Assembly: GCF_022662305.1 (NCBI RefSeq)
Contig: NZ_JAKNQH010000001.1
Location: 310,001-374,000 of the forward strand
Direction of reading: 5' to 3'
Source: Sphingomonas sp. BAUL-RG-20F-R05-02
Lineage (GTDB): Bacteria; Pseudomonadota; Alphaproteobacteria; Sphingomonadales; Sphingomonadaceae
DNA length: 64,000 nt
Within the stretch, counting starts at the first letter, position 1. Every line of letters starts with the position of its first letter. Positions 50,722-59,784 of the stretch are shown piece by piece. Made by a program: the position numbers and the translations under genes. The notes beneath the pieces were generated by a model. The model worked only from the letters and a program-made list of their open reading frames with translations, was not told the origin of the DNA and did no database searches.

Positions 50722-51738
50722 ATGGAGCGAACTACCCAGGTCATCGGCCAGTCCGGCCCGTTTCTCGATGCGCTGGAACGCGCCAGCCGCGCCGCCGCGC
50801 TTGATCGCCCGGTGCTGGTGATCGGCGAACGCGGCACCGGCAAGGAACTCGTCGCGGAACGGCTGCATCGGCTCAGCCCGCGCTGGGACCAGCCGCTGGT
50901 GGTGATGAACTGCGCGGCGCTACCGGAAACGCTGATCGAGGCCGAACTGTTCGGACACGAGGCGGGCGCGTTCACCGGCGCGACCAAGGCACGGGTCGGG
51001 CGGTTCGAGGAGGCGCATGGCGGCACCTTGTTCCTCGACGAACTCGGCACGCTGTCGATGGCGGCGCAGGATCGACTGCTGCGCGCGGTCGAGTACGGCG
51101 AGGTGACGCGGATCGGCTCGTCGCGTCCGCTGCGGGTGAACGTGCGCATCGTCGCCGCCACCAACGAGCATCTGCCCGACAAGGTGGCACGGCACCAGTT
51201 TCGCGCCGATCTGCTCGACCGGCTGTCGTTCGAGGTGGTGACGTTGCCGCCGCTGCGCGCGCGCACCGGCGACGTGCCGGTGCTGGCGGAACATTACGGG
51301 CGGCGCATGGCGTCGGAAATGGGGCGGCTCGACTGGCCCGGCTTCTCGCGCGAGGCGATGGCGGAGCTGATCGCGTACGACTGGCCCGGCAACGTCCGCG
51401 AGTTGCGCAACGTGGTGGAACGCGCGGTGTACCGCTGGGAACGCGACACACCGATCGACGCGATCGAGTTCGATCCGTTCCAATCGCCGCATCGCCCGCG
51501 GTCGGTCGCGGGTGGGGCGCCCGCATCGGTGGAAACCACCGCCACCGCTCCCGCCGAGACGACGGACGAACCCGGCGACTTCAAAAGCCGCACCGCCCGG
51601 TTCGAGCGCGACCTGCTCAAGAAGGCGATGGCGGAGCACCGTTTCAACCAGCGCGCCACCGCCGACGAGCTCGGCCTCAGCTACGACCAGTTGCGCCATG
51701 CACTGAAACGACACGGGTTGATCTCGGCGGGCAGCTGA
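50722..51738 (+). CDS. pspF: PspF, sigma-54-dependent activator of the psp operon
   Basis: Enhancer-binding AAA+ protein of 338 residues without a receiver or sensor domain, as in PspF. Walker A is GERGTGKE at about 35-42, the sigma-54 contact loop GAFTGA at 82-87, Walker [10 protein letters not shown], and sensor segments [10 protein letters not shown] and [15 protein letters not shown] Fis-type helix-turn-helix ends the protein ([20 protein letters not shown]). ATG 50722 is chosen; a TTG at 50686 is also open. Divergent from pspA. Confidence 0.93.
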   Translation: MERTTQVIGQSGPFLDALERASRAAALDRPVLVIGERGTGKELVAERLHRLSPRWDQPLVVMNCAALPETLIEAELFGHEAGAFTGATKARVGRFEEAHGGTLFLDELGTLSMAAQDRLLRAVEYGEVTRIGSSRPLRVNVRIVAATNEHLPDKVARHQFRADLLDRLSFEVVTLPPLRARTGDVPVLAEHYGRRMASEMGRLDWPGFSREAMAELIAYDWPGNVRELRNVVERAVYRWERDTPIDAIEFDPFQSPHRPRSVAGGAPASVETTATAPAETTDEPGDFKSRTARFERDLLKKAMAEHRFNQRATADELGLSYDQLRHALKRHGLISAGS

Positions 51739-51834
51739 CACGCGCCGCCGCAGGGAATCGGTTGCGTAACGAGTTCGGCGGACCCATTTGACCAGCCTGA
51801 CGTTTGCCTATTCGAGTTTCCAAAGGAGAAGACC

Positions 51835-52446
51835 ATGGCTTTCGAACTCCCCCCGCTCCCCTACGCCTATGACGCGCTGGAGCCGACGATCTCGAAAGAG
51901 ACGATGACCTTCCACCACGACAAGCATCACGCGGCGTACACCAACAAGCTCAACGAGGGCGTCGCCGCCGACCCGAAGCTTGAGGGCAAGACGATCGAGG
52001 AGATTCTCGGCATGATCTCGTCGCTGCCGCCGCTGGTGCGCAACAATGGCGGCGGTTTTTGGAACCACGACTTCTTCTGGAAGATCATGGGTCCGGAAGG
52101 CACCACGCAGCCATCGGGCAAGCTCGCCGAGGCGATCGACGCATACGGTGGTCTCGACAAGCTGAAGGAAGACTTCAATACCAAAGGCGCGGGCCAGTTC
52201 GGTTCGGGGTGGGCGTGGGTGATCGCCGATCAGAGCGGCGCGCTCAAGGTCGTCTCGACCCCCAACCAGGACAATCCGTTGATGGACGACGCCAAGGACA
52301 AGGGCGCGCCGATTCTCGGTAACGACGTGTGGGAACACGCCTATTACCTGACCTACATGAACGACCGCCCAGGCTACCTGAAGGCGTGGTGGAACGTCGT
52401 GAACTGGGACGCCGCCGGCAAGCTGTACGACGCCGCCGTCGCGTAA
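51835..52446 (+). CDS. Superoxide dismutase, Fe/Mn family
   Basis: Converts superoxide to oxygen and hydrogen peroxide. The 203 residues carry the four metal ligands: histidines in TFHHDKHH and WNHDFFW, and the aspartate and histidine in DVWEHAYYL. GGGFWNH together with a glutamine in NQDNPLM resembles the Mn-type second shell more than the Fe-type (which has Q near the second histidine), so metal use may be Mn or either. No signal peptide is seen, so it is cytoplasmic. AAAGGAGA precedes the ATG; a clear terminator follows. Confidence 0.94.
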   Translation: MAFELPPLPYAYDALEPTISKETMTFHHDKHHAAYTNKLNEGVAADPKLEGKTIEEILGMISSLPPLVRNNGGGFWNHDFFWKIMGPEGTTQPSGKLAEAIDAYGGLDKLKEDFNTKGAGQFGSGWAWVIADQSGALKVVSTPNQDNPLMDDAKDKGAPILGNDVWEHAYYLTYMNDRPGYLKAWWNVVNWDAAGKLYDAAVA

Positions 52447-52453
52447 GTGTTGT

Positions 52454-52490
52454 GAGCCTCCCCTGCTTTCTGGGGGAGGCTCTTTCCTTT
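52454..52490 (+). terminator. Rho-independent terminator after superoxide dismutase gene
   Basis: Ten-base-pair stem GAGCCTCCCC / GGGGAGGCTC with a 9-base loop, followed by a T-rich run TTTCCTTT, starting 8 bases after the stop. Confidence 0.93.
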
Positions 52491-52561
52491 GTTTTCGGAA
52501 GTAGAGGCTGGAAAAAGTACGGCGACAGATTTACATCGTCACCATCGTCAGGAGAGTGGCT

Positions 52562-52957
52562 ATGTTTCGCTATGGACTGTTCGCACTTGCGATGACCGGT
52601 TGCGCTGTTCCGGTCGCCGCGCAGCAACGCACCGACGCCGATGAAGCGTTTCGCGCTGGCGAAGCGCAGCGGGTAGAGGCTGCCACCTTTCCTGCGCTAT
52701 CCTCGTCAATGAACACGCGGTCGTCGCGCGGGATCGCGATTGCGGTTGGTGGCACCGGCGATGGCGATTGCTGGGCGGCGCGCAAGGGCAAGCGAGTGTC
52801 CGCCGATCAGGCCGGAGCGCTAGGCCCGATCGGACGTAGCCAGTCGTTCCTCGTTGTGGCGGAACGCGGCGCGCCTGCGGCTTGCCTTGGTCAGGCGGTC
52901 GCCGCGCTTCATGGCAAGGGCTATGCGAAGTTCCTGCCGCTTATTGCGCGAGATTAA
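52562..52957 (+). CDS. Small exported protein of unknown function
   Basis: About 131 residues with a signal peptide (LFALAMTGCAVPVAA, cleavage near 20; the cysteine in it does not form a convincing lipobox). The mature domain has a central GIAIAVGGTGDGDCWAARKG and two cysteines, one in DCWAA and one in ACLGQAV, which may pair. No family recognised. ATG 52562 follows GGAGAG by 7 bases; the frame extends two codons to a GTG at 52556. It is convergent with yciB. Confidence 0.65.
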   Translation: MFRYGLFALAMTGCAVPVAAQQRTDADEAFRAGEAQRVEAATFPALSSSMNTRSSRGIAIAVGGTGDGDCWAARKGKRVSADQAGALGPIGRSQSFLVVAERGAPAACLGQAVAALHGKGYAKFLPLIARD

Positions 52958-52968
52958 CGCAGCGAAGG

Positions 52969-53619
52969 TTAACCCTCGGGCGGCACCGGCGGCTTGTCAT
53001 CGCTCAGCGTCAGGCCGTGCTTCATCAGCATCGGCACGTTGGCGACCGCGAACAGCAGCGTGATGATGACGCAGCCAGGCATCTTGTACCAAACCCACGC
53101 GTTCCAGCCGGCGTCCTTGCCCCAGGCGGCGAGCGTACCGCGCCACACCGCTTCGTTGGCGATCGCCATCAGGATGAAGAACACCGCCCAGTTACGCGTC
53201 AGCTTGCGCCAGCCTGCCGCATCCAGCCCGGGGTAGGCGGTTTCGAGCAACTGCTGGAGCAGCGGTCGCCCGGTCATCCAGCCGAACAGCAGGATGCCGC
53301 CGAACAGCGCGTAGACGAACGTCGGCTTCATCTGGATGAACTGCTGATCGTGGAAATAGATCGTCAGCCCGCCGAACACGAGCACCAGCGCGCCGGTAAT
53401 CCACAGCATCGGCGAGATCGAGCCGAGTTTAATCTGCGAGAATATCAGCGCGATCACCTCGGCGATCATAAAGGCGATCGTCGCCGCGATCGCCTTGGCG
53501 ACCACCGGGCCGGGCGCGAGGAAATTGACCGCGAAGAACACCGCGAGCGGGCCGTAGTCCACCGCCATGCGCAGCATCGGCGCGTTGACCGGCTTGTTAT
53601 CCGTAGATCCGTTAGCCAC
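52969..53619 (-). CDS. yciB: YciB family inner-membrane protein (septation protein A)
   Basis: Inner membrane-spanning protein of about 216 residues linked to septation and cell-envelope integrity. Family segments are DYGPLAVFFAVN, IYFHDQQFIQMKPTFVYALFG (split by family position), RNWAVFFILMAIANEAVWR, and five to six hydrophobic helices. GTG 53619 is favoured because GGAG lies 9 bases upstream; ATG 53634 is open too and also overlaps the end of ftsY. It is cotranscribed with ftsY and mtaB. Confidence 0.9.
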   Translation of the reverse strand: MANGSTDNKPVNAPMLRMAVDYGPLAVFFAVNFLAPGPVVAKAIAATIAFMIAEVIALIFSQIKLGSISPMLWITGALVLVFGGLTIYFHDQQFIQMKPTFVYALFGGILLFGWMTGRPLLQQLLETAYPGLDAAGWRKLTRNWAVFFILMAIANEAVWRGTLAAWGKDAGWNAWVWYKMPGCVIITLLFAVANVPMLMKHGLTLSDDKPPVPPEG

Positions 53620-54553
53620 GGGGCCGCACTCCATCGACACCGGCGATGATCCGCGACACTTCGTTGGGGTCGAATGGGCGCAGATCGCCCATACCTTCGC
53701 CGACGCCGATCGCATGGATGGGCAGGCCGTATTTCTCTGCCGCCGCCACCAGGATGCCGCCGCGTGCCGAGCCGTCGAGCTTGGTCATGACGAGGCCGGT
53801 GACGCCCGCCATCTCCTTGAACACCTCGATCTGGCTGAGCGCATTCTGGCCGGTGGTCGCATCCAGCACCAGCACCACGTCATGTGGCGCGGCGGGGTTG
53901 AGGCGGCCGAGCACGCGGCGGATCTTGGACAGTTCATCCATCAGTTCACGCTTGTTCTGGAGCCGCCCGGCAGTGTCGACGATCAGCACGTCGGTGCCGA
54001 TCTCGGTCGCCTGCTTCACCGCCTCGTAGACGATGCCGGCGGCGTCGCCGCCTTCCTTGCCGCGCACCAGCGGTACACCGGCGCGCTCGGCCCAGGTGGC
54101 AAGCTGACCGATCGCGGCGGCGCGAAACGTGTCGCCCGCCGCCAGCATCACCGCGTAATCCTGTTCCTTTAGCCAGTGCGCGAGCTTGGCGATGGTTGTG
54201 GTCTTGCCCGAGCCGTTGACGCCGATGACGAGGATCACCTGCGGACGGGGGAACGCCTCGATTTCCAATGGCTTCGCGACCGTTTCAAGCACCTTCTCGA
54301 TTTCCTCGGCGACGGTCAGGCGGATGCCGAGATCCTCCATGTCGCGTTCGTAAATGCCGGCGGACAGCCGGTCGCGGATGCGCGCGGCGGTCTGCGGGCC
54401 AAGGTCCGAGGCGATCAGCGCCTCCTCGATCTCGTCGAGCGTCTCGTTGTCGAGCGGCGCGGTGCCGAGGCCGACGAGATTGCCGATCAACCGATCAGAG
54501 GTGCGTTTGAAGCCGCCGAGCAGGCGCTCGTGCCAGCCGGGAGTGGTGCTCAT
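53612..54553 (-). CDS. ftsY: Signal recognition particle receptor FtsY
   Basis: SRP receptor GTPase that docks ribosome-nascent chain complexes at the membrane. The 313 residues have the N domain then G domain: G1 VIGVNGSGKTTT, the DTFRAAAIGQLATW insert, G3 LIVDTAGRLQNK, G4 VMTKLDGSARGG, and G5 IGVGEGMGDLRPF. The acidic A domain seen in E. coli is absent, as usual for this group. Its ATG overlaps the mtaB stop by 4 bases. The Ffh partner is at 57804 on the other strand. Confidence 0.96.
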   Translation of the reverse strand: MSTTPGWHERLLGGFKRTSDRLIGNLVGLGTAPLDNETLDEIEEALIASDLGPQTAARIRDRLSAGIYERDMEDLGIRLTVAEEIEKVLETVAKPLEIEAFPRPQVILVIGVNGSGKTTTIAKLAHWLKEQDYAVMLAAGDTFRAAAIGQLATWAERAGVPLVRGKEGGDAAGIVYEAVKQATEIGTDVLIVDTAGRLQNKRELMDELSKIRRVLGRLNPAAPHDVVLVLDATTGQNALSQIEVFKEMAGVTGLVMTKLDGSARGGILVAAAEKYGLPIHAIGVGEGMGDLRPFDPNEVSRIIAGVDGVRPRG

Positions 54554-55893
54554 GCGAAAACGTCTTTCTGTACCGTCCCCGGCGCAGACCGGGATACAGT
54601 TGCGGAGGTGGAGGTAACCGAGCGCGGCGCTTGGTCAGGGGCGTCCCCCGACCGGACCCCGGCCTGCGCCGGGGATGCGATAAGGGTGGAGCCGTCTACA
54701 CGGTCGATCGTCACGCGTGCGATGCTGCCGACGTCCGTCGGGGGTATCCACACCTCGGCGAAGTTGCCGGCGTGGCCACGATCGCCCGGCCGCTCGACCA
54801 GCACGTCCTGCGTCGTGCCGATCAAACCGCGCAGCCACGTTGCCTTGCGGGCTGCCGCCGCAGCGCGAAGCTCCGCCGCGCGTGCCTTGGCGATCGCGAC
54901 CGGCACCTGCGGCATCCGCGCCGCCGGGGTGCCGGTGCGCGGGGAATAGGGGAAGATGTGCGCATGGACGATATTGCAATCCTCGATCAGCGCACGCGTA
55001 TTGGCGAACATCGCATCGTCCTCGGTCGGGAAGCCGGCGATCAGGTCGGCGCCGATCGCGATCTCCGGACGTGCCGTCTTCAATCGCGCGACCAGCGCCA
55101 CCGCCTGCGCGCGGCTATGACGGCGCTTCATGCGCTTGAGGATCATGTCGTCGCCAGCCTGAAACGACAGATGGACATGCGGCATCACGCGCGGCTCATA
55201 GGCGATCAACTCGAACAGCAGATCGTCTATCTCCACTGAATCGAGCGACGACAGCCGCAGTCGCGCCAGCCCCGGCACGTATGCGAGGATCCGCTCGACC
55301 AGCATGCCCAGCGACGGCGCACCCGGCAGATCCGGGCCATAACTGGTGAGATCGACCCCGGTCAGCACCACTTCGCGATAGCCGGCATCGACCAGCGCGG
55401 CGATCCGGTCGATCACGCCGCCTGCCGGCACCGAGCGGCTGTTGCCGCGCCCGAACGGGATCGCGCAGAAGGTGCAGCGGTGGTCGCAGCCGTTCTGCAC
55501 CTCGACAAAGGCGCGGGCGTGCGCGGCGAAGGCGCTGGCGAGATGCGGCGCCGTCTCGCGCACCTGCATGATGTCGCCGACGAGGACGGGTGCGGCGGCT
55601 GCCCAGGCTGACGAGGTCAGCTTCTCGGCGTTGCCGATCACCCGGTCCACTTCCGCCATCGCGGCAAATCCGGCCGGGTCGATCTGCGCTGCACACCCGG
55701 TCACGACGATCTCCGCACCCGGCCGCTCGCGGCGCGCGCGGCGGATCGCGGCGCGCGTTTCCGCGACGGCGGTGTTGGTGACGGCGCAACTATTGACCAC
55801 CACCGTGTCCTGCCCGGCCAGCAGCGTACGAATCGTCTCGCTCTCGGCGATGTTGAGCCGACAGCCGAGACTGATGACATGGGGATCAGCCAT
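54550..55893 (-). CDS. mtaB: tRNA t6A37 methylthiotransferase MtaB
   Basis: Radical SAM enzyme that adds a methylthio group to t6A at position 37 of tRNAs. The 447 residues carry three N-terminal cluster cysteines (SLGCRLN, VNSCAVT, VTGCAAQ), the radical SAM motif C-x3-C-x2-C in CDHRCTFC, and a TRAM-like C-terminal region to about residue 408. The last 40 residues (from about SPAQAGVRSG) derive from a palindromic repeat element inside the 3' end, not from the family domain. The start at 55893 matches the family N-terminus. Confidence 0.93.
   Translation of the reverse strand: MADPHVISLGCRLNIAESETIRTLLAGQDTVVVNSCAVTNTAVAETRAAIRRARRERPGAEIVVTGCAAQIDPAGFAAMAEVDRVIGNAEKLTSSAWAAAAPVLVGDIMQVRETAPHLASAFAAHARAFVEVQNGCDHRCTFCAIPFGRGNSRSVPAGGVIDRIAALVDAGYREVVLTGVDLTSYGPDLPGAPSLGMLVERILAYVPGLARLRLSSLDSVEIDDLLFELIAYEPRVMPHVHLSFQAGDDMILKRMKRRHSRAQAVALVARLKTARPEIAIGADLIAGFPTEDDAMFANTRALIEDCNIVHAHIFPYSPRTGTPAARMPQVPVAIAKARAAELRAAAAARKATWLRGLIGTTQDVLVERPGDRGHAGNFAEVWIPPTDVGSIARVTIDRVDGSTLIASPAQAGVRSGDAPDQAPRSVTSTSATVSRSAPGTVQKDVFA
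54576..54675. repeat. Palindromic repeat element overlapping the 3' end of mtaB
   Basis: Inverted arms TCCCCGGCGCAGACCGGGAT and its near-complement TCCCCGGCGCAGGCCGGGGT (read on the other strand) bound a stretch of about 100 bases. The arms match the SPAQAGV-encoding dyads common in sphingomonad genomes. The element supplies the last 40 or so codons of mtaB. Confidence 0.75.
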
Positions 55894-55954
55894 CAGCGTG
55901 GCCGGGGCGGTCGTTCATGCGGGTGATCTAGGGATCACGGGCACGCATGTCCAT

Positions 55955-57604
55955 CTAGCCAAGACTACGCCGGTGGTGTCCGATCGGCTGGGCGGGCTGA
56001 CGCAACAGTCCGCGCTGCGCAAGGAGGCGGCGCGTGTTCGCAGTGTTCGCCGGTTGGGCATAGTGATACCCCTGACCGCGCGCGCAGCCGAGCAGGCGCA
56101 GCCGCTCCTCAGCGGCAGCATTTTCGATGCCGACGGCGGTGATCGGCAGATTGAAACATTCTCCAAGCCTAGCGACGGCGTTGACCGTGACCGCACGGTC
56201 CGGATCGTCGGCCATGGCACCGATGAAGTCGTGGTTGATCTTGATCCGGTCAAAAGTGGCGGCCCGCAGATGCGCAAGGCTGGAGAAGCCGCTGCCGAAC
56301 TCGTCGAGCACCAGCCCCACGCCCTGATTGTTCAGGCTGGTGAGGATAGACTGCACCAGCGGCAGATTGTCGAACAGCGCAGCCTCCGTTACCTCCACCT
56401 CAAGCCGATTGGCCGGAAAGGCCGTCTCCGTCAGTACCTTGATGATCTTCTGTGCGAGCCATGCATCCTTGAGCTGGCGCGGCCCGAGATTTATCGAAAG
56501 CGTCAGCGTCGGGTCCCAATCGCGCGCGGCGAGGAATGCCTGCCGCATTACCGACAGCGAAAGATCGGCGATCATGCCGGTGCGTTCCGCGATCGGCACG
56601 AACATCGCCGGAACGATGATCGCGCCGTTGGGCTGCTCCCAGCGCGCGAGCACCTCGAAGCCGCACAACTTTCCAGTCAGCAGATCGATCTGCTGCTCGA
56701 AATACGGTGCGATCTCCTGCCGCTGGATCGCGTCGCGCAAGCTCGTTTCCAGCGCGATGCGCGCCTCCTGCTCGCGCTCCATCGAGCGATCGAACCAGGC
56801 GAAGCGGTTTCTGCCGGCGTTCTTCGCGGCATAGAGCGCGCTGTCGGCATTGCGGAGCAACGCATCGATGCTCACGCAACCATGATCGGACCGCGCGATC
56901 CCTACCGAAGCACTGATGTTGAGCAGCAGTTCCTCGCATCTGAAAGGCTGGGCGAGTTTGCTGATGATACGATCGGCCACGCGCTCGACAGGCCCGGGGT
57001 GGGTTGAGTCGAACAGGAAAGTGCAGGCGAATTCATCCCCGCCGATCCGCGCCGACAATGCGCCTGTCGGGAGGACCTCGGCGATCGCGGCAGCGACCTG
57101 TCGCAGCAGCGCATCGCCGACGGCGTGTCCGTGCAGGTCGTTGATCTCCTTGAAATGATCGAGATCGATTATCACGAGCGCCACCGCCTTGTAGCGGCGG
57201 GCGGCGTTGACAAGCATCGTACCGCCGTCCTCGGCCAAACTGCGACGGTTCAGAAATCCGGTCAGCGGATCGCGCGCGGCGAGCAGGTGGGCACGTTGCT
57301 CGGCCGCAGTGTGGACGGCGACTTCGGTGGACAAGTCTCGCTGGCGTCGCCAGCCGAACAGGATCAGTGCGACATTCAGCAACAGCGCGATGACAAGCGT
57401 TCGATCGATCTGCGACCCGCCCGACACATAAGCGCTAAGCACCTTCGAGAGCACCGCACTGCCGATACCGACGAACAGTATGATCGCGGACACGGTGATC
57501 GCGTCGATCCAAAGCTTTTGACGAGGCATCGCCTTGTGGCCTGCGCCTTCCTCGCCGTGTTCCAATCCCATTACTTTTTCCTGAAATCTCCGCCACCGGT
57601 TCAT
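55955..57604 (-). CDS. Membrane GGDEF-EAL protein (diguanylate cyclase with degenerate EAL)
   Basis: c-di-GMP signalling protein of 549 residues. Two membrane helices (about 33-54 and 68-84) have no large periplasmic domain. The GGDEF domain has an intact RIGGDEF (GGDEF 188-192) without an upstream RxxD inhibitory site. The EAL domain (about 285-535) is altered: FEVLARW for EALLRW, LDEFGSGFSS for DDFGTGYSS, KINHDF for KIDRSF, and AVGIEN for AEGVET. It is likely an active cyclase with little phosphodiesterase activity. M12 or M26 could also be the start. Confidence 0.9.
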   Translation of the reverse strand: MNRWRRFQEKVMGLEHGEEGAGHKAMPRQKLWIDAITVSAIILFVGIGSAVLSKVLSAYVSGGSQIDRTLVIALLLNVALILFGWRRQRDLSTEVAVHTAAEQRAHLLAARDPLTGFLNRRSLAEDGGTMLVNAARRYKAVALVIIDLDHFKEINDLHGHAVGDALLRQVAAAIAEVLPTGALSARIGGDEFACTFLFDSTHPGPVERVADRIISKLAQPFRCEELLLNISASVGIARSDHGCVSIDALLRNADSALYAAKNAGRNRFAWFDRSMEREQEARIALETSLRDAIQRQEIAPYFEQQIDLLTGKLCGFEVLARWEQPNGAIIVPAMFVPIAERTGMIADLSLSVMRQAFLAARDWDPTLTLSINLGPRQLKDAWLAQKIIKVLTETAFPANRLEVEVTEAALFDNLPLVQSILTSLNNQGVGLVLDEFGSGFSSLAHLRAATFDRIKINHDFIGAMADDPDRAVTVNAVARLGECFNLPITAVGIENAAAEERLRLLGCARGQGYHYAQPANTANTRRLLAQRGLLRQPAQPIGHHRRSLG

Positions 57605-57659
57605 GCCAGCGAGCAGTGTATTTCAGGTTAAGCGCTAGCGGCTTGCCGGAGGGACGCGG

Positions 57660-57763
57660 AGCCGTTAAGAGAACGGCTGTTCGTTTCCTTGCGGGGATTC
57701 GTAAAAGGCTCGCCCCATGGGGTAACGCCGGCCGACGAGGTTTCGTCCGCCGGCGTCTTTTGC
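57660..57763 (+). terminator. Two hairpins in the ffh leader, the second terminator-like
   Basis: AGCCGTT / AACGGCT (57660-57678) forms a short stem. Further on, ACGCCGGC plus GACGA pairs with TCGTC plus GCCGGCGT (57724-57757), followed by CTTTTG. The second looks like an intrinsic terminator on the plus strand, yet no plus-strand gene lies upstream within 1.8 kb, so it may terminate or attenuate an ffh leader transcript. Confidence 0.6.
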
Positions 57764-57803
57764 GTTTTCCAGCGGGTAGGCGTTCAAAGCGGAAGGTTTA
57801 TCG

Positions 57804-59318
57804 ATGTTCGACAGTCTCAGCGATCGTCTTGGCGGTGTGTTCGATCGGTTGCGCGGCCGTGGTGCGCTGACCGAGGCGGACGTGCGTGCGGCGATGCGTG
57901 AAGTGCGCGTCGCACTGCTCGAAGCCGACGTCGCGCTGCCGGTGGCGCGCGAGTTCGTCGACAAGGCGACCGAGCTTGCGGTCGGCCAGAACGTGTTGCG
58001 CTCGGTCACGCCGGGACAGCAGGTCGTCAAGATCGTCAATGACGCGCTGGTCGAGATGCTCGGCGGCGCGGAGGGCGGCAACGCCGCCGAACTCGAGATC
58101 AACGTCTCGCCGCCTGCCGTCATCATGATGGTCGGCCTGCAAGGCTCCGGCAAGACCACCACCACCGCCAAGATCGCGCGGCGCCTGTCTAACGGGCAGG
58201 CCGGTCGCGAGCGCAAGAAGGTGTTGATGGCGTCGCTCGACGTCAACCGCCCGAACGCGCAGGAACAGCTCGCCACGCTGGGCACGCAGACCGAGGTGGC
58301 GACGCTGCCGATCGTGCCGGGCCAGCAGCCGGTCGATATCGCGCGCCGCGCCATGCAGGCCGCCAAGCTGCAAGGCTATGACGTGCTGATGCTCGATACG
58401 GCGGGCCGTCTCCACGTCGATCAGGCGCTGATGGACGAAATGCGCGCCGTCGCCGATGTGGCGAAGCCGGCGGAGATCCTGCTCGTCGTCGATGCGCTGA
58501 CGGGGCAAGACGCGGTCAACGTCGCCACCAGTTTCTCGAGCCAAGTTCCGCTCACCGGCGTGGTGCTGACCCGTATGGACGGCGATGCGCGCGGCGGTGC
58601 GGCGCTGTCGATGCGCGCCGTCACCGGCAAGCCGATCAAGTTCGCCGGCACGGGCGAGAAGATGGACGCGCTCGAGCCGTTCCACCCAAGCCGTGTCGCC
58701 GGCCGCATCCTCGGCATGGGCGACGTTGTCAGCCTGGTCGAGCGCGCCGCCGAGACGATCCAGCAGGAAGATGCCGAGAAGATCGCCGCGCGGCTCGCCA
58801 AGGGCCAGTTCGATCTCAACGATCTGCGCGCGCAGCTTCAGCAGATGCGCAAGATGGGCGGCCTCGGCGCGCTCGCGGGGATGCTGCCCGGCCTCAAGAA
58901 GGCGCAGGGGGCGGTCGAGCAGGTCGGCGGCGACAAGGTGCTGATCCAGATGGATGCGATGATCGGCTCGATGACCGCCAAGGAGCGCGCCAAGCCCGAA
59001 CTGCTCAACGCCAAGCGCAAGATTCGCGTCGCCAAAGGGTCTGGCACGACCGTGCAGGACGTCAACAAGCTGCTGAAAATGCATCAGGAGATGGCGAACG
59101 CCATGAAGAAGATTCGCAAGATGGGCGGATTGAAGGGCATGGCGGCAATGTTCGGCAAGGGTGGATTGGGCGGCGGCGGCATGGGCGGCCTCGGCGGTGC
59201 CGGCGCGCCGGATATCGGCAGCCTGATCGGCGGCAACAGCGGTGGTCTGCCGGGCCTGGGCGGCGGTCAGGCGAAGCTGCCGCCGGGGTTCGAGAACCTC
59301 ATGAATCGCAAGAAATAA
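57804..59318 (+). CDS. ffh: Signal recognition particle protein Ffh
   Basis: GTPase of the signal recognition particle. The 504 residues contain N domain, G domain (G1 [29 protein letters not shown]3 [13 protein letters not shown]4 [13 protein letters not shown], and [14 protein letters not shown]), and a methionine-rich M domain ([28 protein letters not shown]). The C-terminus is a Gly/Met-rich flexible tail, about 455-504. It leads the ffh-rpsP-rimM-trmD-rplS cluster, which is a common bacterial order; spacing to rpsP is 46 bases. Confidence 0.96.
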   Translation: MFDSLSDRLGGVFDRLRGRGALTEADVRAAMREVRVALLEADVALPVAREFVDKATELAVGQNVLRSVTPGQQVVKIVNDALVEMLGGAEGGNAAELEINVSPPAVIMMVGLQGSGKTTTTAKIARRLSNGQAGRERKKVLMASLDVNRPNAQEQLATLGTQTEVATLPIVPGQQPVDIARRAMQAAKLQGYDVLMLDTAGRLHVDQALMDEMRAVADVAKPAEILLVVDALTGQDAVNVATSFSSQVPLTGVVLTRMDGDARGGAALSMRAVTGKPIKFAGTGEKMDALEPFHPSRVAGRILGMGDVVSLVERAAETIQQEDAEKIAARLAKGQFDLNDLRAQLQQMRKMGGLGALAGMLPGLKKAQGAVEQVGGDKVLIQMDAMIGSMTAKERAKPELLNAKRKIRVAKGSGTTVQDVNKLLKMHQEMANAMKKIRKMGGLKGMAAMFGKGGLGGGGMGGLGGAGAPDIGSLIGGNSGGLPGLGGGQAKLPPGFENLMNRKK

Positions 59319-59364
59319 TCACAGAATATCACCTCATCCGATTGAAGAAGAAGGAAATACCCTA

Positions 59365-59784
59365 ATGGCAATCAGCATTCGTCTGTCGCGTGGCGGCTCC
59401 AAGAAGCGTCCGTACTACCGCATCGTCGTCGCCGATGCGCGCAGCCCGCGCGACGGCAAGTTCATCGAGAAGATCGGCACCTACAACCCGCTGCTCGCCA
59501 AGGACGACGAGAAGCGCATCATCCTCGACACCGAGCGTGCGAAGTACTGGCTTGGCAACGGCGCGCAGCCGACCGACCGCGTCGCCCGCTTCCTCGACGT
59601 GACCGGCGTCAAGGAGCGTCCGGCACGCAACAACCCGAACAAGGGCAAGCCTGGCGAGAAGGCCACCGAACGCGCCGAGGAGCGTGCCACCAAGCTCGCC
59701 GAGGCCGAGGAAGCCGCCAAGGCAGCAGCAGCCGCACCGGCTGAAGAAGCGCCTGCCGCTGAAGAGGCTTCGGCCGAAGCATAA
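59365..59784 (+). CDS. rpsP: 30S ribosomal protein S16
   Basis: Small-subunit protein. The conserved N-terminal [21 protein letters not shown] and the following [11 protein letters not shown] are diagnostic. The core ends at about residue 85. A C-terminal tail to residue 139 is rich in Ala, Glu and Lys, a feature seen in alphaproteobacterial S16. A GAAGAAGGAAAT site precedes the ATG. Its stop overlaps rimM by one base. Confidence 0.97.
   Translation: MAISIRLSRGGSKKRPYYRIVVADARSPRDGKFIEKIGTYNPLLAKDDEKRIILDTERAKYWLGNGAQPTDRVARFLDVTGVKERPARNNPNKGKPGEKATERAEERATKLAEAEEAAKAAAAAPAEEAPAAEEASAEA

Noticed and set aside
57605..57803. SRP (4.5S) RNA gene next to ffh
   Set aside because: Looked for the conserved GTCCGGAAGGAAGCAGCC-like tetraloop region; it is not present. 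Only unexplained hairpins were found.
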